From positions 1,798,001-1,862,000 of the forward strand of contig NZ_CP096115.1 in NCBI RefSeq assembly GCF_024662215.1: a DNA stretch of 64,000 nucleotides, read 5' to 3'. Position 1 is the first letter of the stretch. Each line of letters opens with the position of its first letter. A program made the position numbers and the translations under genes. The stretch comes from Methanoplanus endosymbiosus (lineage in GTDB: Archaea > Halobacteriota > Methanomicrobia > Methanomicrobiales > Methanomicrobiaceae). Below are positions 17,162 through 26,117 of the stretch, piece after piece. The notes below the pieces were generated by a model. It had not been told where the DNA came from. It ran no database searches and saw only the letters and a program-made list of their open reading frames with translations.

Positions 17162-17315
17162 CTGTCTGTTTAAGTTTGATCTTTGACGCAATAATATTTG
17201 CCTGAAATAACTGTGAAAAGTTATGCAATATAATATTTTTGGTGCATTAACGCATATCAGAAAGAAGAACAATTAAGTATATTGGAGGATTATAATATCA
17301 TAATCTGGTGTAATT

Positions 17316-18494
17316 ATGTCAAGACAAATTGAAGAGAGTAAGCGGGAACTTTCAAGGGTTATGGAACTCTTAAAGGATGAGCCAAGAGGGCTTTCAATAA
17401 CAGATATTTCAAGACTGCTTAATATGAACCGGAATTCGGTTTCCAAATATCTTAATATGCTGCTGATATCCGGAAAGGTCGATATGAGAAGTATTGGTGT
17501 TGCAAAGGTCTATTTTTTATCTCACAGAGTTCCGATCTCTGCGATGCTTGATTATTCCTCCGATGCAATTGTGGTTCTGGATGAGAAACAGAAGGTTGTC
17601 CAGGCCAATGATAACTTCATCTCATTCACCGGATATAACAGGAATGAACTGATTGGGATGAGAATTCCTGATTCATCCCTTCCTGTTATAACAAATCCAA
17701 CAGTCCTTAAAACAACAAATGATCTTCTGAGGGGCGAGGGTGAAGCAAAGGAGATAGAGTGGGAGGATGAATCCGGAGATTTTTTCTACCTTGTAAAATT
17801 AATACCAACAGTCTTTGATGAGGGTAATCCGGGAGTTACTATCATTCTTGAGGATGTAACCGAGATCAGAAAGGCTCTGCGTGAAAAGGAGATGCTCATT
17901 GATGAGATACATCTGAGGGTCAGGAATAACCTTCAGGTAATCTCCAGCCTTCTTAACATGCAGTCTCAGGGCATTGAGGGTGAGCAGTCAAAAGAAGCAC
18001 TCTCAGAAGCTCAGAGAAGGCTCTCTGCACTGGCGCTTGTCCATGAAAATCTTCATTATTCATCAGATCAGCAGCATATCAATGTGGCTGAGTATGTAAA
18101 AAGTCTTGCAGAGGATATCTCTTCCGGCCTTAGTACTGACTGCTCAGGAATTAATGTTGAGATCAATGCAGATATGGATCTTGGTATGGATCTCTCTATA
18201 CCATTCGGAATGATGGTCAATGAACTCCTGACAAACTCCTTTAAGCATGCCTTTCCGGATAAGAGGGGTGGCAGAATAATACTTACGCTTAAGAAGGTGA
18301 CACCATCAGTTTATACTATGACCTTTGAAGATGATGGAGCAGGTTTTCCGGTGGATTTTGACAGGATGAATATCACAACTCTCGGTCTTTCACTGGTTAA
18401 AAATATTGCAGAGAGGCAGCTTTCCGGGTCAATGGACATCATCAGCGGAAACGGCACCAAAATAATAATTAATTTTTCAGAGGAGAATAACTGA
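17316..18494 (+). CDS. HTH-PAS-HisKA_2 sensor histidine kinase
   Basis: A 392-residue soluble kinase with an unusual front end. Residues 5-70 form a winged helix-turn-helix (DEPRGLSITDISRLLNMNRN then SKYLNMLLISGKV). A PAS domain follows (about 72-185; DAIVVLDEKQKVVQANDNFI), then a HisKA_2-type dimerization region (about 193-275; EIHLRVRNNLQVISSLLNMQ) and an ATPase domain with N box (NELLTNSFKHAF) and DDGAGFP. In the H box the usual HH is HL, so only the first histidine remains. No membrane segment is seen. The response regulator begins 9 bases after the stop, so the two form an operon. Whether the N-terminal domain binds DNA is unknown. Confidence 0.88.
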   Translation: MSRQIEESKRELSRVMELLKDEPRGLSITDISRLLNMNRNSVSKYLNMLLISGKVDMRSIGVAKVYFLSHRVPISAMLDYSSDAIVVLDEKQKVVQANDNFISFTGYNRNELIGMRIPDSSLPVITNPTVLKTTNDLLRGEGEAKEIEWEDESGDFFYLVKLIPTVFDEGNPGVTIILEDVTEIRKALREKEMLIDEIHLRVRNNLQVISSLLNMQSQGIEGEQSKEALSEAQRRLSALALVHENLHYSSDQQHINVAEYVKSLAEDISSGLSTDCSGINVEINADMDLGMDLSIPFGMMVNELLTNSFKHAFPDKRGGRIILTLKKVTPSVYTMTFEDDGAGFPVDFDRMNITTLGLSLVKNIAERQLSGSMDIISGNGTKIIINFSEENN

Positions 18495-18503
18495 GGGGCA
18501 ATT

Positions 18504-18884
18504 ATGAAAGAATTCTCTATTTTGATTGTTGAGGATGATGCGATAATATCAATGGATATTGAGCAGAGGGTGCAGAAGCTTGGCCATAAAGTTGTCGGAG
18601 TCGTTGACCGTGCGGAGAAGGCCTTCCGTACAATTATCGAAAAAAAGCCGGACCTGATTCTGATGGATATCAATCTCAAGGGTGAGATGGACGGAATTTC
18701 AATTGCTGACAGGCTGTACAAGGAAATGAACATCAGGGTTATCTACATTACAGCATATTCTGACGCAGGTATGAAGGAAAGGGCAGAAAAAACATATCCT
18801 CTGGGTTATATTATCAAACCAATCCGTGAAAATGAACTTAACAGAGTGCTGGAAGCTGTAGCATCTGAACTGTCAGGAAATTAG
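18504..18884 (+). CDS. Single-domain response regulator (receiver only)
   Basis: A 126-residue CheY-like receiver. The acidic pair DD is in LIVEDDAIIS (residues 10-11), the phospho-acceptor Asp in PDLILMDINLKG (about 55), Thr/Ser in VIYITAYSD and Lys in GYIIKPIRENE. There is no output domain; the ILMDINL sequence and IKPIRE ending are typical of receivers paired with HisKA_2 kinases. It directly follows the kinase gene and is its likely partner. Output must pass through another protein or back to the HTH-bearing kinase, which is speculation. Confidence 0.92.
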   Translation: MKEFSILIVEDDAIISMDIEQRVQKLGHKVVGVVDRAEKAFRTIIEKKPDLILMDINLKGEMDGISIADRLYKEMNIRVIYITAYSDAGMKERAEKTYPLGYIIKPIRENELNRVLEAVASELSGN

Positions 18885-19366
18885 TGCAGGTTAACCTAAG
18901 TTGGCAGTTCATCTTTAATGCCTCCGGGGATGTTTTGGTTTATTGAATTTTAAGGGAACAAGGTATTCATGTGCCTTACATTTCTGCCTGCATACAGATA
19001 ATGGATGAAATGGAACAGGTGTTCAGTTCAGGCGTAATACGCAGAGAACAAAATATATTTCATGAAAGTCGCTTTAAATGGTTTGAAAAATTAAATCAGG
19101 TTTTTAAAAAGTCATTTGTGACTTTTTTGTATGTTATGGAGGTGTAATGGTTTTTTCCTGATTTCTGCACTGGTATCTTCACCTGTGCTATAATATAAGA
19201 TTAGTTCAGGACTATATAAAAGATCTAAATACTATGAATCATATGGTTTAACCTGGTGGTTATCCCTGCTCATCGTCTAAATTACTGGTAGGTGTTTCAC
19301 GGGATGAAAACGGAACTGTTGCTGGTAGTGGTTATTCCTTTGTATCGTCCAAGTCACTGAATGGTA
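18885..19366. other. Intergenic region between convergent two-component genes
   Basis: This 482-bp stretch has no supported gene. It holds a strong hairpin (19106-19128) and, near 19255-19370, two diverged copies of a roughly 39-bp sequence beginning GGTGGTTATCC and AGTGGTTATTC. A 48-codon frame (19001-19147) is open but has no ribosome-binding site and runs through the hairpin, so I do not call it. Confidence 0.5.
19106..19128 (+). terminator. Terminator-like hairpin with T run
   Basis: AAAAAGTCA pairs perfectly with TGACTTTTT across a TTTG loop and continues into a T run. It lies about 220 bases after the response regulator stop and could end transcription from both directions. Confidence 0.45.
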
Positions 19367-20767
19367 TTAACCTACAGGAAATTTCATCTTAATCATATAA
19401 TTTTTTTCATCTCCCTGAATTGGTTCAATACTGAACTGGCCTTCAAACTGTCCAATAATTATATTTTTCACAAGTTCAATTCCAAGAGATCTCTCAGACT
19501 CTCCGGAGAGGATCTCCTGAATTTCGGCCTCTTCCGGTCGGCTGCCACTGTCGCTGTATGTTATTTCGGCAAAATTCCGGTTGCATTTAACTGATATCAT
19601 TATCCTGCCTTTTTCTGAATCCTTAAATGATTTCTTTACAGAATAGATCAGCAGTTCATTTATGGCAATACTAAGCGGCACTGCTATATCAACCGTAAAT
19701 GTACATTTTTCAGCGTTAATCTGATTTTCAATCTCTTTTTCCGGAGCATAATTCTGAATTGTCTGCCGGAATAATTTTTCAAAATGTGATCCTGCTTCAA
19801 TGCGGGAGTAATTGTCAGATTCATATACGCTCTCATGCACCATAGCCATTGAAAAGATTCTGCTCTCTGCCTCTTTCAGTGCAGATGCCGATTTACTCGT
19901 ATCCTCTTCTGAAATCTGCATTCTAAGGAGGCTTTTAATAATCTGGAGATTGTTCTTTACTCTGTGATGCATCTCTGAAAGCATAAGATTTTTCTCTTTC
20001 AGGGAGTTCTGCATCAGTGAGAGCATATTTTTTGAATCTGTAATATCAATCAGGAGCAGAAGAATCTGGTCCATGTAAAATGAAGGAAGCATAATGAGGT
20101 AAAAATATCTGTTGATGGATTCTATGTAAATGTCAGTCTCAGAACTTGTTTTCCATCTGCTGACAACTCTTAATCTTTCAGGGCAGAGACTACAGATTTC
20201 AGGTATGCTTTTGCATATATCTTCTTCGTTATATTTGGCAATGCCGGATTTTTGATGCATAAAAGTCTCTTTGAATACACCATTTGTTTTTATTATCTTA
20301 AATCCCGGTTCTTCTTTATTTTTATCAATTATCGCAACCGGAAATCTCACGCTCTCAAAAATATCATTAAATATCCTCTTCATTCTTGAGATGCCTACTC
20401 CTGAATTGTAAAGGGATGTAATATCGGCTATTGTGTATAGCAAAATTTCGCTTTCCGGGCCGACTGTTGTATTATGGATTTCATAGATTCTGTCTTTTAG
20501 TCTGATATATTCAGTATTTCCGGTTTTTTCCGGAATAAAATCCTCAATTTTTATTTTTTCTTCATTTTCGGTTTTAATTCTGCTGAAAAGTTCTGTAATA
20601 TTTTCTCCACATATGTCATTATTTTCATCCCCAAAATTTTTTAAAGCCTCTTTATTTGTCCAGATAATGCTGCCTTTTTTATCGGTTGCAATCAGGGAGA
20701 GTACAATACTATTCAGTATTTTAGGATAGTATTTTACAGAAAAATCAGTATTATTTTTATCTATCAT
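19367..20767 (-). CDS. PAS-containing HisKA_2 sensor histidine kinase
   Basis: A 466-residue kinase with no membrane segment. An N-terminal PAS-like domain (about 14-115; NSIVLSLIATDKKGSIIWTN) is followed by a second PAS-like region (about 130-245) holding a Cys pair in EICSLCPERL. Next come the HisKA_2 phospho-acceptor (SEMHHRVKNNLQIIKSLLRM, both histidines present) and a divergent ATPase domain (NELLIYSVKKSF as N box; SLGIELVKNIIIGQFEG). The ATPase G1 box is degenerate (YSDSGSRPEE). The C-terminal half is clearly related to the kinase at 17316, which is convergent to it; both could use the same receiver. Signal unknown. Confidence 0.87.
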   Translation of the reverse strand: MIDKNNTDFSVKYYPKILNSIVLSLIATDKKGSIIWTNKEALKNFGDENNDICGENITELFSRIKTENEEKIKIEDFIPEKTGNTEYIRLKDRIYEIHNTTVGPESEILLYTIADITSLYNSGVGISRMKRIFNDIFESVRFPVAIIDKNKEEPGFKIIKTNGVFKETFMHQKSGIAKYNEEDICKSIPEICSLCPERLRVVSRWKTSSETDIYIESINRYFYLIMLPSFYMDQILLLLIDITDSKNMLSLMQNSLKEKNLMLSEMHHRVKNNLQIIKSLLRMQISEEDTSKSASALKEAESRIFSMAMVHESVYESDNYSRIEAGSHFEKLFRQTIQNYAPEKEIENQINAEKCTFTVDIAVPLSIAINELLIYSVKKSFKDSEKGRIMISVKCNRNFAEITYSDSGSRPEEAEIQEILSGESERSLGIELVKNIIIGQFEGQFSIEPIQGDEKNYMIKMKFPVG

Positions 20768-20984
20768 ATTTTATTACATCTCTCATTTTTTCCTGAGATA
20801 GGGGCAGGCTTATATTATTGTCTATAGTTCATTCATTAATTTAAAAATCTTCCTCTCAGCTGACGGTTTTTCCGGACGGGAAAGTAAAATTTTGTAATGC
20901 AAAAGTTATTTGTCCGGGTATCTGATTGTCAGGAGTGTTTACATGGTTATTGTGATGGATGAAATTTTAAAAAATTTAGCGTAA

Positions 20985-21011
20985 ATCCCCTTGGTCTTTA
21001 GCCAAGGGGAT
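20985..21011 (+). repeat. Left hairpin of tnpB element, TCTTTAG loop
   Basis: ATCCCCTTGG and CCAAGGGGAT form a perfect 10-bp stem with the 7-base loop TCTTTAG. It is followed by GTAAGCGAC, loosely like the GTAGTTGAC after the right-end copies. It may be the true left end or a relic of an earlier insertion. The rest of 20768-21082 holds only short frames. Confidence 0.75.
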
Positions 21012-21082
21012 GTAAGCGACATCATCTTTGTTCTCATATATATATTTCGTAATTGTAGTTTTACCAAAAAATATATGGGGGG

Positions 21083-22216
21083 TTGAAATCAAACCAAATA
21101 TATATGTTGAGAGCCTACAAATACCGAATCTATCCTAACAAAGAACAGGAGAAAATGTTCTTTCAGCATTTCGGTGCCTGTAGGTTTATCTACAATTGGG
21201 GTCTGGAAAATAAGATCCGAACTTATGAAACAGATGGAAAATCAATATCGAGATTTGAATTACAAAAAATGCTGCCTGATTTGAAATCAGAGCATGATTG
21301 GATGAAAGATGTTAATTCGCAATCAATACAGAGTGCATTGTTAAATCCTGAGAATGCATTTACTCGTTTCTTCCGGGAAAAGAAAGGATTTCCAAAATTC
21401 AAATCCCGAAAAAATCCAGTGCAGTCATTTTCAGTTCCACAACACTACATTGTGAATTTTGATACCCATAAAATTAAATTACCTAAAATTGGATGGGTTA
21501 AAACAAAATTACACAGGAAATATGAAGGAGCTGAAAAAACAGCAACTGTGTCAGTCACATCAACGGGCAAATTTTTCATTAGTATTTTGGTAGATGATGG
21601 ACAGGAACAACCTCCTGTACAACATTTTGATGCAGATACAACTGTGGGTATTGATGTAGGTATCAAAGATTTTGCAACACTCTCCAATGGTGAAAAGATT
21701 GAGAATCCCCGATATTTGAAGCAGTCACTTCTCCGACTGAAAGTGTTACAAAAACGATTGAGTAGAAAACAAAAAGGTTCTAACAACAGAAATAAAGCAA
21801 AAAATGCAGTAGCAAAAATTCATGAAAAAATTCACAATCAAAGAAGCGATTTCCAGCACAAACTCTCTTTTAGATTAGTATGCGAGAACCAAGCAATTGC
21901 ACTGGAAACTTTGAATGTTAAAGGGATGCTAAAAAATCATAAATTGGCACAACATATTGCTGATGCATCATGGAGTTCATTTGTTACTCAATTGGAATAT
22001 AAGGCACAAAAACAAGGTAAAACTATCTTACAGATAGGACAATTTGAACCATCTACAAAAATCTGTAGTGAATGTGGATATTACAACCGTGATTTGACTT
22101 TATCTGATAGAGACTGGATTTGTCCGGATTGTGGGATACATCATGACCGGGATATTAATGCCGCAATAAATATCAGGAAATTTGCTTTAGATAGACAGAA
22201 TCTAATTGGAATATAA
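21083..22216 (+). CDS. tnpB: TnpB-family RNA-guided nuclease (IS200/IS605)
   Basis: A 377-residue TnpB protein. TnpB proteins are RuvC-type nucleases guided by an RNA made from the element's 3' end. An N-terminal helix-turn-helix (ACRFIYNWGLENK) is present. The RuvC acidic residues are Asp in GIDVGIKDFATL (about 190), Glu in ALETLNVKGML (about 274) and Asp in HHDRDINAAINI (about 357). The zinc ribbon CSECG to CPDCG lies between the last two. All catalytic residues are intact, so activity is plausible. ATG 21083 may be replaced by ATG 21101 (MLRAYKYRIYP), where family homology begins. No tnpA accompanies it. Confidence 0.93.
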   Translation: MKSNQIYMLRAYKYRIYPNKEQEKMFFQHFGACRFIYNWGLENKIRTYETDGKSISRFELQKMLPDLKSEHDWMKDVNSQSIQSALLNPENAFTRFFREKKGFPKFKSRKNPVQSFSVPQHYIVNFDTHKIKLPKIGWVKTKLHRKYEGAEKTATVSVTSTGKFFISILVDDGQEQPPVQHFDADTTVGIDVGIKDFATLSNGEKIENPRYLKQSLLRLKVLQKRLSRKQKGSNNRNKAKNAVAKIHEKIHNQRSDFQHKLSFRLVCENQAIALETLNVKGMLKNHKLAQHIADASWSSFVTQLEYKAQKQGKTILQIGQFEPSTKICSECGYYNRDLTLSDRDWICPDCGIHHDRDINAAINIRKFALDRQNLIGI

Positions 22217-22281
22217 TATCTTTGCACCCTTGGAACGAGGGGAAGGGCCTGTGGACTTACGAACAATGGTTTGGGGTATGA

Positions 22282-22320
22282 AGCAGGAAGCCTCTGGGTC
22301 TTTAGCCCAGAGGTAGTTCA
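22282..22320 (+). repeat. Right-end hairpin of tnpB element, candidate omega-RNA 3' end
   Basis: AGCAGGAAG precedes the stem CCTCTGGG/CCCAGAGG with loop TCTTTAG, and GTAGTTCAC follows. The same layout occurs at 52807 and 52895. In TnpB systems the guide begins just past this end, so the roughly 16 bases after 22320 (TTATATATTTTTATCC from 22322) would be the guide; that is inference from family. Confidence 0.72.
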
Positions 22321-22321
22321 C

Positions 22322-22714
22322 TTATATATTTTTATCCACGTCTTTGATTTTTTTAAAGCCGGACAGGCTATCCATAAATATTTCACCTTTATCTGTCAGC
22401 CTGTAAATAATCCAGGTTCCGTGGGCCTCACCTGTGATAAGCCCGGAGTTTTGCAGTATTTTAAGGTGGTATGATAGTTTTGAATCCGGAATTTCAAGTA
22501 CCTGTTTAATGATACAGACACACAGTTTATGGACCTTCAGCATTTCCAGAATTGTCATTCTTATTGGATCTGATCCTGCTGAAAAAAGCCCGCTCATCTC
22601 TGAAATCTTATCTTTGTCAGGTATTGTCTCTATTATTCCTTTTATACCGCCGCAATCACACAGAGTTTTTTCAATACTGCATGGAAGATTTTTATCAAGT
22701 CCAAAATTATCCAA
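22322..22714 (-). CDS. ArsR-family metal/redox-type transcriptional regulator
   Basis: A 130-residue winged-helix protein. The DNA-binding core is GLFSAGSDPIRMTILEMLKV through IPDSKLSYHLKILQNSGLI, then a wing (GTWIIYRLTDKG). It is Cys-rich: CVC sits at the start of the first recognition region (KLCVCIIKQV), and the N-terminal arm has C12, C19 and C21 (CSIEKTLCDCGG), suggesting metal or thiol sensing. It follows the ABC transporter genes on the same strand, 137 bases after the ATPase gene, so it may be the last gene of that operon and its regulator. The tnpB element ends at its stop codon without disturbing the frame. Confidence 0.85.
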   Translation of the reverse strand: MDNFGLDKNLPCSIEKTLCDCGGIKGIIETIPDKDKISEMSGLFSAGSDPIRMTILEMLKVHKLCVCIIKQVLEIPDSKLSYHLKILQNSGLITGEAHGTWIIYRLTDKGEIFMDSLSGFKKIKDVDKNI

Positions 22715-22851
22715 ATTATATCACCATTAAAGACAGAAAATTAATTCCGGAGTCCTGTACAGTTTTTATAACTGTTCATATTTAACAGGATTTCTTAAGG
22801 CTGATATGGCTGAAGTTACACTTTTAAAAATAAGTTAATTGTGGCAGTTTT

Positions 22852-23610
22852 TCAGTCAGCTATCGGTACTACTACAGATCCACCTGTAACACTTTCAACT
22901 GCCACACTGACTCCATATACTGCCCTGATGTTCTCAGGGTTTATTATCTCAGACCCTCCGGCGGCAAAGACCCTGTTGTCTTTCAGCATGAGAAAGCGGT
23001 CTGAAAACCTCAGGGCGGTGTTTATATCATGCAGGGTCATGACTGCTGAGACGTTATGCCCTTTTACAACCTCACATATTATTTTAAGGATCTCCTGCTG
23101 GTTTCTGAGATCAAGGCTGCTTGTCGGTTCATCGAGAAGCAGAAGTTTTGGCTCCTGTACTATGGAGCGGGCAATTGATATCTTCTGAAGTTCTCCGCCG
23201 CTCATCTGGTCGATGTAACGCATTGCAAGGTCCTCCATCTTCAGTCTTTTTATCACGGCATCGACAATTCTTATATCTTTTTCAGAGGTGCTCCAGACAA
23301 TGTGAGGCCTTCTTCCGAGAAGAATGGCATCATATGCAGTGAGCCGTCCTTTTTCGCAGTGCTGGGGAACGTATCCTACTTTTTTTGCAACTTCCGGCAG
23401 GCTAATTTTCATGATGTCCTGATTTTCAACCATGATGGAGCCTGATTTTGGATTGTGTATTCTGTTTATACACTTCAGAAGGGTTGTTTTGCCAACACCG
23501 TTTGGTCCGAGAATTGTGAGGATTTCATTGGGCCTTACGGAAAATGAGATGTCGTTTAAGACTTCCCTGCTTTTGTAGTTAAATTCCACTCCGTTAATGT
23601 CAAGAATCAA
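22852..23610 (-). CDS. ABC transporter ATPase (iron-chelate/cobalamin type)
   Basis: A 252-residue ATPase of the FecE/BtuD group. Walker A is GPNGVGKTT (about 34-42), the Q loop lies in YVPQHCEKG, the signature is MSGGELQKISIARS, Walker B is LLLLDEPTSSLD and the switch histidine is in VMTLHD. Its ATG overlaps the stop of the permease gene by 4 bases (ATGA), giving tight coupling. Together with the permease and binding protein it forms a complete importer. Substrate is either an iron chelate or a cobamide; the sequence does not settle this. Confidence 0.92.
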   Translation of the reverse strand: MILDINGVEFNYKSREVLNDISFSVRPNEILTILGPNGVGKTTLLKCINRIHNPKSGSIMVENQDIMKISLPEVAKKVGYVPQHCEKGRLTAYDAILLGRRPHIVWSTSEKDIRIVDAVIKRLKMEDLAMRYIDQMSGGELQKISIARSIVQEPKLLLLDEPTSSLDLRNQQEILKIICEVVKGHNVSAVMTLHDINTALRFSDRFLMLKDNRVFAAGGSEIINPENIRAVYGVSVAVESVTGGSVVVPIAD

Positions 23611-24677
23611 TTCGTATGCCCCCTTATAAGAAGATAGATAAATACCGGTGCTCCCATGAATGCTGTGAGAATCGCAACCGGAAGTATATGCGGTGCAAGA
23701 ATGAGCCTTGCTGCTGTGTCGGATGCCAGCAGGAGTATAGCCCCGCAGACGAGAGTTCCCGGAATCAGGAATCTATGATCGTCTCCGATAATCCTTCGTG
23801 TGATATGCGGGCAGACAAGTCCGACAAATCCGATAACTCCGAGGAATGATACAATTACTGCTGAGAGGAGGGATGATATTACCATGCCAAGAAGCCTTAT
23901 CCTCTCAACATTTACTCCAAGACCCTTTGCAGTCTCATCTCCGGCATCAATTGCATTATAATTCCACATATTCATGATGAAGTAAGCCGAGCAGGCTATT
24001 GTTAAAATACCCATAAATGCAAGTTCACCCCAGTCAGCCCTGCCGACATCACCAAATGTCCAGAATACAACTGCTGCAAGCTGTACATCGTCTGCAAAGT
24101 ACTGAAGAAACATTGTTCCGGCAGTGAAGAGCGATCCTATTGCAACACCTGCAAGGACCATGACTTCGGGTGAAGCACCACGGACTTTAGATATCAGGAG
24201 TATGATTCCGGTTGCGACCATTGAAAAGATAAATGCGATTATGGTGGTGATGTACGGATTGTTCAGGACTACAGCATTCACTCCGGAACTCTGCATGGTT
24301 CCGGTACCGAGGATTATTACAGAGAATGCGGCCCCGAATGCTGCTGCGTGTGATATTCCGAGGGTGAAGGGTGAGCCGAGAGGGTTTCTCAGAATTGACT
24401 GCATTGCAACGCCTGCAACCGCAAGCCCTGCACCGGCAACAATTCCGGTAAGAGCCTGAGGCAGTCTTATATTCCATATTATTGTCTGCCACTTTGATGA
24501 TGATGTTATTCCAAGAAGAGTTTCAAGTACATCAAGCGGAGGTATTCCGACTGCACCGACCGATATTGAATATATGAGAAGAATAAAGAGCAGAACTATT
24601 CCTGCAATAATATAGGTTATTTTTCTGCCTGTGTATCTTTTGTATTCTTCCGGAATTTTTCCGCCGTTAAGATGCAT
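23607..24677 (-). CDS. FecCD/BtuC-type ABC transporter permease
   Basis: A 356-residue integral membrane protein with about nine or ten hydrophobic helices. Family signatures include IRLPQALTGIVAGAGLAVAG, NPLGSPFTLGISHAAAFGA and GFVGLVCPHITRRIIGDDHR, the last being the coupling helix that docks on the ATPase. Two copies form the translocation channel in this family. The binding-protein gene lies 40 bases upstream, the ATPase gene overlaps downstream. Start ATG 24677 is followed by a 22-residue charged tail before the first helix. Confidence 0.93.
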   Translation of the reverse strand: MHLNGGKIPEEYKRYTGRKITYIIAGIVLLFILLIYSISVGAVGIPPLDVLETLLGITSSSKWQTIIWNIRLPQALTGIVAGAGLAVAGVAMQSILRNPLGSPFTLGISHAAAFGAAFSVIILGTGTMQSSGVNAVVLNNPYITTIIAFIFSMVATGIILLISKVRGASPEVMVLAGVAIGSLFTAGTMFLQYFADDVQLAAVVFWTFGDVGRADWGELAFMGILTIACSAYFIMNMWNYNAIDAGDETAKGLGVNVERIRLLGMVISSLLSAVIVSFLGVIGFVGLVCPHITRRIIGDDHRFLIPGTLVCGAILLLASDTAARLILAPHILPVAILTAFMGAPVFIYLLIRGHTN

Positions 24678-24717
24678 AATCTGTCCAGTACTGTAAAAAT
24701 AGATTTATATCCGGAAA

Positions 24718-25857
24718 TTACTCTATATCCAGTTTTTTAAAGACTTTATTGTCAAATTCACCATCCATCTCATCAAAGACCGGTTCTCCTATGAGATAGG
24801 TATAGATCTCATCTGCCTTTGCCTCAGGATCTATGTCGCTGAATGTCTCAGGGTAGAGAATTTTTCCTGTGTAGTAGGCATCTGCAATCTCACTTCCATG
24901 GTTTATGGAGTACCAGTTGTATGGTAACACGCCGTACACTTCTCCGGATTTAACCGCACTTAACTGCTGGTAGGAAGGGTCGTCTTTCAACTCAGTTATT
25001 GCATTTGGATCGGTCTGGAGGGTTGAGAGGTCAACAAAGATAATTTCAGGGTCCCATTCAACGATCTTCTCCTTAGCAACATCTGCATGCTCTGTTCCCA
25101 TCTCTCCTGCAACGTTGAGTGCATTTATGAATAGGAATGGTGGGTATGCAGGTTCTGTCGACTGGAAGCCATGAGGTCCGCGATATGCTATGCCGCCAAC
25201 ATAGGCTGTTTTTTTGTCTTCATCCGGAATATTTTCAGTTCTTTTATTGAGATCATCAGTTGTCTCATCAAAGAATGTTATTAGATCTTCCGCTCTCTCT
25301 CTCTGTCCTGTAACTTCACCCATAATCCTCAGGGTTTTGTCCATATCGTCCCTGTAAACTCCAAGTGTTCCGTAGTTGAGGGCAACAACAGGTATTCCTG
25401 TCTTTGATGACAGCTCATCTGCATCGCTTGCAGAGGTCACAAATGTTTTAAAGATGACCTGGGGGTCTGCTGCAACAATCTTTTCAGGGTCGTCATTGCC
25501 CCTGAATTCTCCGATTAGAGGATATTCTTTAAACTGAGGGTTTGCAAGTGAGTACGGCCTTGCATCAAACATTGTCTCCTTTATTTCAATGTCATCCACA
25601 CCGACAATTTTATCCTGTGCCTGAAGGTATGTAAGGTATCTCAGGCATCCTGGTCCTGAGCATACTATCCTGTCAGGATTTTTTGGAACGCTTACTTCTC
25701 TTCCGAGTGAATCTGTAATGGTAATGGTATCACTTTCTGCTGTTCCAACTGTATTTTGTGTGTTTTCTGAAGCATTGCCGGTGCATCCACAGGTAAATGT
25801 AAGCAGAAGGCATGCAAGAACTGCCAGTGCTGTAGCCGGTTTTAATAATTTTTTCAT
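24718..25857 (-). CDS. ABC transporter substrate-binding lipoprotein (iron-chelate/cobalamin type)
   Basis: A 379-residue periplasmic-binding-type protein, first gene of the importer operon. The N-terminus is a lipoprotein signal (KKLLKPATALAVLACLLL) with lipobox-like TCGC and Cys about 25 residues in, for anchoring outside the cell. The mature part begins TITITDSLGREVSVPKNPDR, the usual opening of siderophore/B12-binding proteins; PDRIVCSGPGCLRYLTYL and GEFRGNDDPEKIVAADPQVI follow. ATG 25857 is preferred; an in-frame GTG at 25866 closer to AGG is an alternative. The upstream 250 bp is AT-rich and likely contains its promoter. A downstream ArsR gene hints at metal control. Confidence 0.9.
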   Translation of the reverse strand: MKKLLKPATALAVLACLLLTFTCGCTGNASENTQNTVGTAESDTITITDSLGREVSVPKNPDRIVCSGPGCLRYLTYLQAQDKIVGVDDIEIKETMFDARPYSLANPQFKEYPLIGEFRGNDDPEKIVAADPQVIFKTFVTSASDADELSSKTGIPVVALNYGTLGVYRDDMDKTLRIMGEVTGQRERAEDLITFFDETTDDLNKRTENIPDEDKKTAYVGGIAYRGPHGFQSTEPAYPPFLFINALNVAGEMGTEHADVAKEKIVEWDPEIIFVDLSTLQTDPNAITELKDDPSYQQLSAVKSGEVYGVLPYNWYSINHGSEIADAYYTGKILYPETFSDIDPEAKADEIYTYLIGEPVFDEMDGEFDNKVFKKLDIE

Positions 25858-26117
25858 AAATAACACGTACCTTAATAGTAATAGATCTTAATCGATGTAG
25901 TTAATAAGAATTTCTAAAAATGTATGAATTGTTAGGATAAATTTTTAATATTTATTAATTTGATTATAATTAATACAGATTACTTAATAATCGTGCTGCA
26001 TTTGTTGTTTTACGGGAATTTTGGTTTTTTATTGTAAACCTAAATTTTGTGCCTGGAACAAAACCTTAATGTATTTTTGCGCATATGAGTAATATATACA
26101 AACGAGGTGAAAGAAAA

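Larger units (their letters stand above)
20985..22320 (+). mobile_element. Solo-tnpB (IS200/IS605-related) element
   Basis: A tnpB gene bracketed by two hairpins with identical TCTTTAG loops (20985-21011 and 22291-22313). No TnpA tyrosine transposase is present, so it would depend on one elsewhere. The right end (GCAGGAAG, hairpin, GGTAGTTCAC) stops directly before the arsR stop codon at 22322. Exact borders are uncertain because these elements lack terminal inverted repeats and target duplications. Confidence 0.75.

Noticed and set aside
19001-19147. A 48-codon plus-strand frame beginning MDEMEQVFSSGV
   Set aside because: No Shine-Dalgarno, and it runs through a strong terminator-like hairpin; kept only as a note in the intergenic entry.
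20943-20984. A 13-codon frame (MVIVMDEILKNLA) with AGGAG upstream, ending where the tnpB left hairpin begins
   Set aside because: It could be the cut front end of a gene broken by the insertion, but no matching remainder is visible beyond the right end, so it is too weak to call.
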